Part shown: positions 7,264 to 9,783 of the stretch, in pieces | Position numbering within the stretch: position 1 is the stretch's first letter | Layout: each line of letters starts with the position of its first letter | Assembly (NCBI GenBank): GCA_944386965.1 | Contig: CALXDE010000042.1 | Location: 1 to 9,783, forward strand | Reading direction: 5' to 3' | DNA from: an uncultured Oscillospiraceae bacterium | Lineage (GTDB): Bacteria; Bacillota_A; Clostridia; Oscillospirales; Oscillospiraceae | DNA: 9,783 nucleotides | Program-made: the position numbers and the translations under genes | Notes under the pieces: generated by a model | Seen by the model: the letters and a program-made list of their open reading frames with translations, nothing else | What the model was told of the DNA's origin: nothing | Database searches by the model: none

Positions 7264-7306
7264 CCAGGGGGAAAGAGCCGTGGGATTTTCCCGGAGGCCC
7301 CCCTGG
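7264..7306. repeat. Inverted repeat in the divergent intergenic region
   Basis: CCAGGGGG (7264-7271) and CCCCCTGG (7299-7306) are perfect 8-bp inverted arms around 27 nt, which itself contains a small GGGA/TCCC stem. It lies between the two divergent promoters, about 16 nt behind the pit -35 box. It could be an operator or a structured element. An AT-rich patch (about 7328-7346) follows. Confidence 0.4.
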
Positions 7307-7379
7307 GGAAACGGCGGACATATCCTATGGATTTTTTATTTTTCGCGGTTTTCTGACCGGAGACAGAACGGCGATCCGC

Positions 7380-7419
7380 TTTTCCATTCACGCAGGAAAC
7401 TGTCCGTTCGTGCGGAAAA
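7380..7419. repeat. Imperfect palindrome just upstream of the plus-strand promoter
   Basis: TTTTCC (7380-7385) and CACG (7389-7392) are mirrored by CGTG (7409-7412) and GGAAAA (7414-7419), with inner gaps of slightly different size (3 and 1 nt). The element ends 2 nt before the -35 box at 7422, the usual place for a dimeric activator site. No protein can be assigned. Confidence 0.35.
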
Positions 7420-7421
7420 TC

Positions 7422-7450
7422 TTGTAATCGAAAAGGGCAGCCGATATAAT
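7422..7450 (+). promoter_or_regulatory. Strong sigma-A-like promoter for the sheath-locus genes
   Basis: -35 TTGTAA (7422-7427) and a perfect -10 TATAAT (7445-7450) are 17 nt apart. The start site would be near 7457, so the transcript would begin just before the 10-bp inverted repeat at 7464-7511 and carry a leader of about 125 nt to the preferred ATG at 7581. This is the best promoter match in the window. Confidence 0.75.
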
Positions 7451-7463
7451 ACGAACAGGGTGG

Positions 7464-7511
7464 ACCCCCATATTTTGACACATTTTGTAGTATGTTGCCA
7501 GATATGGGGGT
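7464..7511 (+). repeat. Perfect 10-bp inverted repeat in the 5' leader
   Basis: ACCCCCATAT (7464-7473) and ATATGGGGGT (7502-7511) are exact inverted copies 28 nt apart, placed immediately after the predicted transcription start. As RNA they would form a hairpin at the 5' end of the message. As DNA they could be an operator just downstream of the promoter. The right arm also covers the only G-rich stretch in front of the alternative ATG at 7515. Confidence 0.65.
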
Positions 7512-7580
7512 AGAATGGCCCAAATGCGGTTTACAGGAAAACAGGATTTTTGTGTCGGACGGCGGGGGAGACGGCTGGAA

Positions 7581-8495
7581 ATGTTCGAAAACGAACGGCA
7601 AAAAAAGGCGTCCCAGCGGCCCAAATGGGCCAAGGCCGCCGGGGACCGCGCCGTCCTCAGCGCCGCGGGAAACCAGGAGACAGCCCGGTATATCGAGGAC
7701 CTGGACCTGTCGATGGCGGAGAACATCCGTTTCAAGCCAGCCCCAGCCGGCGGAGAGAAGCGCCTGCGCAGCGTCAGGCCCTCCGGCGGCGCGGCCCGGG
7801 AGGAGCGCCCCAAGCTCTCCGGAGAGATGGAGCTGACCACCGGGAAGGCCGAGGTGGGCTACGATGAGAAGCGGCATGACATGGTTTTCGGCTTCGTCCG
7901 GCACGAGAACGATTCAGACGGACGGACGGTTCAGGAGAACAAGGCCGCCAGCCGCACCATCCACGGGCAGGACCGCTTCTACAGCAATGACGAGGGCTTT
8001 TCCCAGGGGGCCATGGAGCTGCGCTGCGAGGCGGCCCGCACACCGAAAACGGTGATGCGCCGTCTGGGCACCATGTCCGAGCGGGAGGGCGGCGAGACGA
8101 CCATGGACCGGGTGCTCCCCTTCCAAAAGGTGGGGAAGGAGCGCGCCAGGGTCAGGCAGCTGCGGCAGATGGAGCACGAGAGCCGGGAGGGGCGCACCGC
8201 CATCCACAGCGCGGCCTCCGGCGTGGCGGCGTTCGCCGGGAGAAAGCGGCAGAAGCAGGCGGAATTTCGCAAGAAATTTGCCAACGCCGTGAGCAAGGCC
8301 CGGGAAAACCGGCAGACGGACGACTATCAGCTCTTCATCCGCAAAAAGTGGCAGGCCATGCGGGAGGAATCCCCTCTGGCGGACCTGGCGGGCTTTTTGG
8401 GGAGGGAAGAGGACACCAACCAGTGGGATCAGGCACCGGAGCCATCGGTGCGTGAACATATGCCTCCCAGCAGCAAAGAACCGCAAGCAGAATAG
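7581..8495 (+). CDS. Unrecognised highly charged protein, first gene of the sheath locus
   Basis: I do not recognise this 304-residue protein. It is very rich in Arg, Lys and Glu, has no signal peptide or membrane segment, and looks cytoplasmic and partly disordered or coiled. The N-terminal region (MFENERQKKASQRPKW) and the C-terminal third (about 205-265, with QKQAEFRKKFANAVSKAREN) are strongly helical in appearance. No protease (HExxH), ATPase or nuclease motif was seen, and it does not resemble a tail-tube protein. ATG 7581 is preferred: GGGGAG (7565-7570) lies 10 nt upstream, and codons from here are strongly GC-ending. The 22 codons from the alternative in-frame ATG 7515 show only about 50% GC at third positions. 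It ends 87 nt before the sheath gene with no terminator between, so the two are probably cotranscribed. It may be a locus-specific accessory, regulatory or cargo protein. Confidence 0.75.
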   Translation: MFENERQKKASQRPKWAKAAGDRAVLSAAGNQETARYIEDLDLSMAENIRFKPAPAGGEKRLRSVRPSGGAAREERPKLSGEMELTTGKAEVGYDEKRHDMVFGFVRHENDSDGRTVQENKAASRTIHGQDRFYSNDEGFSQGAMELRCEAARTPKTVMRRLGTMSEREGGETTMDRVLPFQKVGKERARVRQLRQMEHESREGRTAIHSAASGVAAFAGRKRQKQAEFRKKFANAVSKARENRQTDDYQLFIRKKWQAMREESPLADLAGFLGREEDTNQWDQAPEPSVREHMPPSSKEPQAE

Positions 8496-8516
8496 CAAAT
8501 GGAAATATTGAGACAG

Positions 8517-8563
8517 AAAGGAGTTGAAAGGATTCTCGGCACGGCGCCCTTGGCGGCCTCGTG
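8517..8563 (+). promoter_or_regulatory. Displaced Shine-Dalgarno and hairpin before the sheath gene
   Basis: A strong AAAGGAG (8517-8523) stands 59 nt before the sheath ATG, with no usable start codon at normal distance. Between them, CACG/CGTG (8540-8543, 8560-8563) and CGCC/GGCG (8545-8548, 8552-8555) can fold into one hairpin. The sheath ATG itself has only a modest AGGAA (8568-8572) 10 nt upstream. Confidence 0.4.
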
Positions 8564-8582
8564 ACCTAGGAATCGAAAGCTT

Positions 8583-9783
8583 ATGGCGGAATATTTGTCC
8601 CCCGGCGTTTACGTGGAGGAATTTGACAGCGGCCCAACCCCGATGCAGGGGGTGGGCACCAGCACCGCCGGCTTCATTGGCCTGGCGGAAAAGGGACCGG
8701 TGTCCGGCTCCCCGGTGTTTGTCTCCAGCGCCTCTGACTTCACCAGAAAATTCGGAGGGTATCTGCACAAGAGCGAGTTCGGCGAGTACCGCTATCTGGC
8801 CTATGCCGTCAACCACTTCTTTGCCAACGGCGGCGCCCGGGCCTTTGTCATGCGTGTGGTCCCGCCCGACGCGGCGGTGGCCGGCGCGGCGTGCGGCGAC
8901 CTGTTGGAATTCAAGGCCAAGAACCCCGGCGCCTGGGGCAACCGGATCGTGGTGACCATCACCCCGGCCAGCAAGGCCAAGTCCCAGATTCTGGAGGACA
9001 ACGGCGCCGGACAGTACGTTCTGAAGAGCGCCCTGGACTTCAATGTGGGCGACGTGGTGGTGCTGGAGGGGCCCGACGGAGAGGAGTACGGCATCGTCTC
9101 CGCCGCGGAGGGCGACAACGTTACCATGGCCAAGCCCTTCGCGGCGGCCAACGTGGTGGATACGGCCCTGCTGCCCAAGACCACCATCAGGACCTGCGAG
9201 GTGAACATGGAGATCCACTGCGAGGACGCGGTGGAAACCTACGAGAACGTGTCGTTCAACATCACCACGCCCTACTTTGTGGAGAAGCTGCTCTCCAAGT
9301 CCGAGCTGGTGGATGTGAGCGCCCGCAACAATGAGGAGAGCGTGGCCCCCATGGATCTCATCAGGCAGGCCGCGGGCTGCGACAAGGACGCCGTGAAGCT
9401 CCAGCTGACCGGCGGCCTCAACGGCACTGCCGCCGCCCTGAGCGACGGGGACTTCATCGGCGAGGACAAGGGACCCGGTTCCCGCACGGGCATCCAGGCT
9501 TTCCTGGACAACAGCGACGTGTCCCTCATGGCGGTTCCCGGCATCACCGCGCCCAATGTGCAGCTCTCCCTGGTTGCCCACTGTGAGCGCCTGGCCAGCC
9601 GCTTCGCGGTGCTGGATATGCCCAAGGACGCCAAGAGCGTCACGGAGATCATGGAACACCGCAACATTGTGGACAGCGACTACTGCGCCATGTACCACCC
9701 CTGGCTGGAGGTGTACGATCCCCTGGACAAGCGCAACACGCTGATCCCGCCCTCCGGCTCGGTGCTGGGCATCTACGCCCGCA
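8583..9783 (+). CDS. Contractile tail sheath protein, eCIS (Afp/PVC)-like (5' part; runs off right edge)
   Basis: The first 400 residues of a contractile sheath protein, the outer cylinder that shortens to drive an inner tube through a target membrane. The N terminus MAEYLSPGVYVEEFDSGP and the following GVGTSTAGFIGLAEKGP (about 24-40) are the hallmark of Afp/PVC-type eCIS sheaths and related phage-like particles. Later parts match the sheath fold: NHFFANGGARAFVMRVV (about 78-94), KNPGAWGNRIVVTI (about 114-127), and the conserved block YHPWLEVYDPLDKRN followed by IPPSGSVLGIYAR (about 374-400). An inserted beta-rich stretch covers about 138-200. Upstream extension is blocked by an in-frame TGA at 8562-8564, so ATG 8583 is the start. 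No frameshift is seen. The remaining C terminus and the expected tube, spike, baseplate and AAA+ genes lie outside the window. A tailocin or prophage origin is less likely but not excluded. Confidence 0.93.
   Translation, partial: MAEYLSPGVYVEEFDSGPTPMQGVGTSTAGFIGLAEKGPVSGSPVFVSSASDFTRKFGGYLHKSEFGEYRYLAYAVNHFFANGGARAFVMRVVPPDAAVAGAACGDLLEFKAKNPGAWGNRIVVTITPASKAKSQILEDNGAGQYVLKSALDFNVGDVVVLEGPDGEEYGIVSAAEGDNVTMAKPFAAANVVDTALLPKTTIRTCEVNMEIHCEDAVETYENVSFNITTPYFVEKLLSKSELVDVSARNNEESVAPMDLIRQAAGCDKDAVKLQLTGGLNGTAAALSDGDFIGEDKGPGSRTGIQAFLDNSDVSLMAVPGITAPNVQLSLVAHCERLASRFAVLDMPKDAKSVTEIMEHRNIVDSDYCAMYHPWLEVYDPLDKRNTLIPPSGSVLGIYAR

Noticed and set aside
7475..7480. Consensus TTGACA as a second -35 box
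   Set aside because: At 16-18 nt downstream there is no acceptable -10 box (best is CCAGAT); the TTGTAA/TATAAT pair just upstream is much better.
7245..7904. Minus-strand open frame covering the divergent intergenic region
   Set aside because: No good ribosome binding site or domain; it conflicts with the plus-strand promoter, leader and gene.
8565..8582. CCTAGG and AAGCTT restriction-site-like hexamers before the sheath ATG, as a possible cloning scar
   Set aside because: Such hexamers occur by chance, and the flanking sequence is continuous with natural genes; no vector sequence is visible.
7914..9698. 594-codon minus-strand open frame opposite the sheath gene and the unknown gene
   Set aside because: It spans two well-supported plus-strand genes, has His/Gly/Val-rich shadow composition and no recognisable domain.

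Overview
The window looks like chromosomal DNA from a GC-rich member of the Clostridia, most likely Oscillospiraceae-like. This is inferred from the high GC content of the genes, AAGGAG-type ribosome binding sites, sigma-A-like promoters with 17-nt spacers, a KtrAB potassium system, and a zinc-ribbon Ser/Thr kinase of a type common in gut Firmicutes. No rRNA, tRNA, CRISPR array, transposase or integrase was seen. The genus cannot be fixed from the sequence alone.

Layout from left to right. The 5' part of ychF (GTPase/ATPase) runs off the left edge on the minus strand, with its own promoter. Next, also on the minus strand, comes a large membrane Ser/Thr kinase with an N-terminal zinc ribbon, one transmembrane helix and an extracellular leucine-rich-repeat domain; it too has its own promoter. 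A strong intrinsic terminator then closes a minus-strand ion-uptake operon transcribed pit > DUF47 (PhoU-like) > ktrB > ktrA. This couples a Pit-type phosphate permease and its usual partner to a KtrAB potassium channel and its nucleotide-binding gating ring. The operon carries several small control-like elements: a leader hairpin before pit, three hairpins between pit and DUF47, and a nine-codon upstream reading frame in front of ktrB.

A divergent intergenic region (about 7039-7580) holds back-to-back promoters and several inverted repeats. To its right, on the plus strand, lie an unrecognised highly charged 304-residue protein and then the first 400 residues of a contractile tail-sheath protein of the extracellular contractile injection system (eCIS, Afp/PVC-like) type, which runs off the right edge.

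The most interesting part is the right end: the apparent start of an eCIS or tailocin-like locus with an unknown first gene, a good promoter, a perfect 10-bp inverted repeat in the leader and an unusual initiation region before the sheath gene. Whether the LRR kinase about 4.5 kb away has anything to do with that machine is open; the sequence shows no link beyond proximity.
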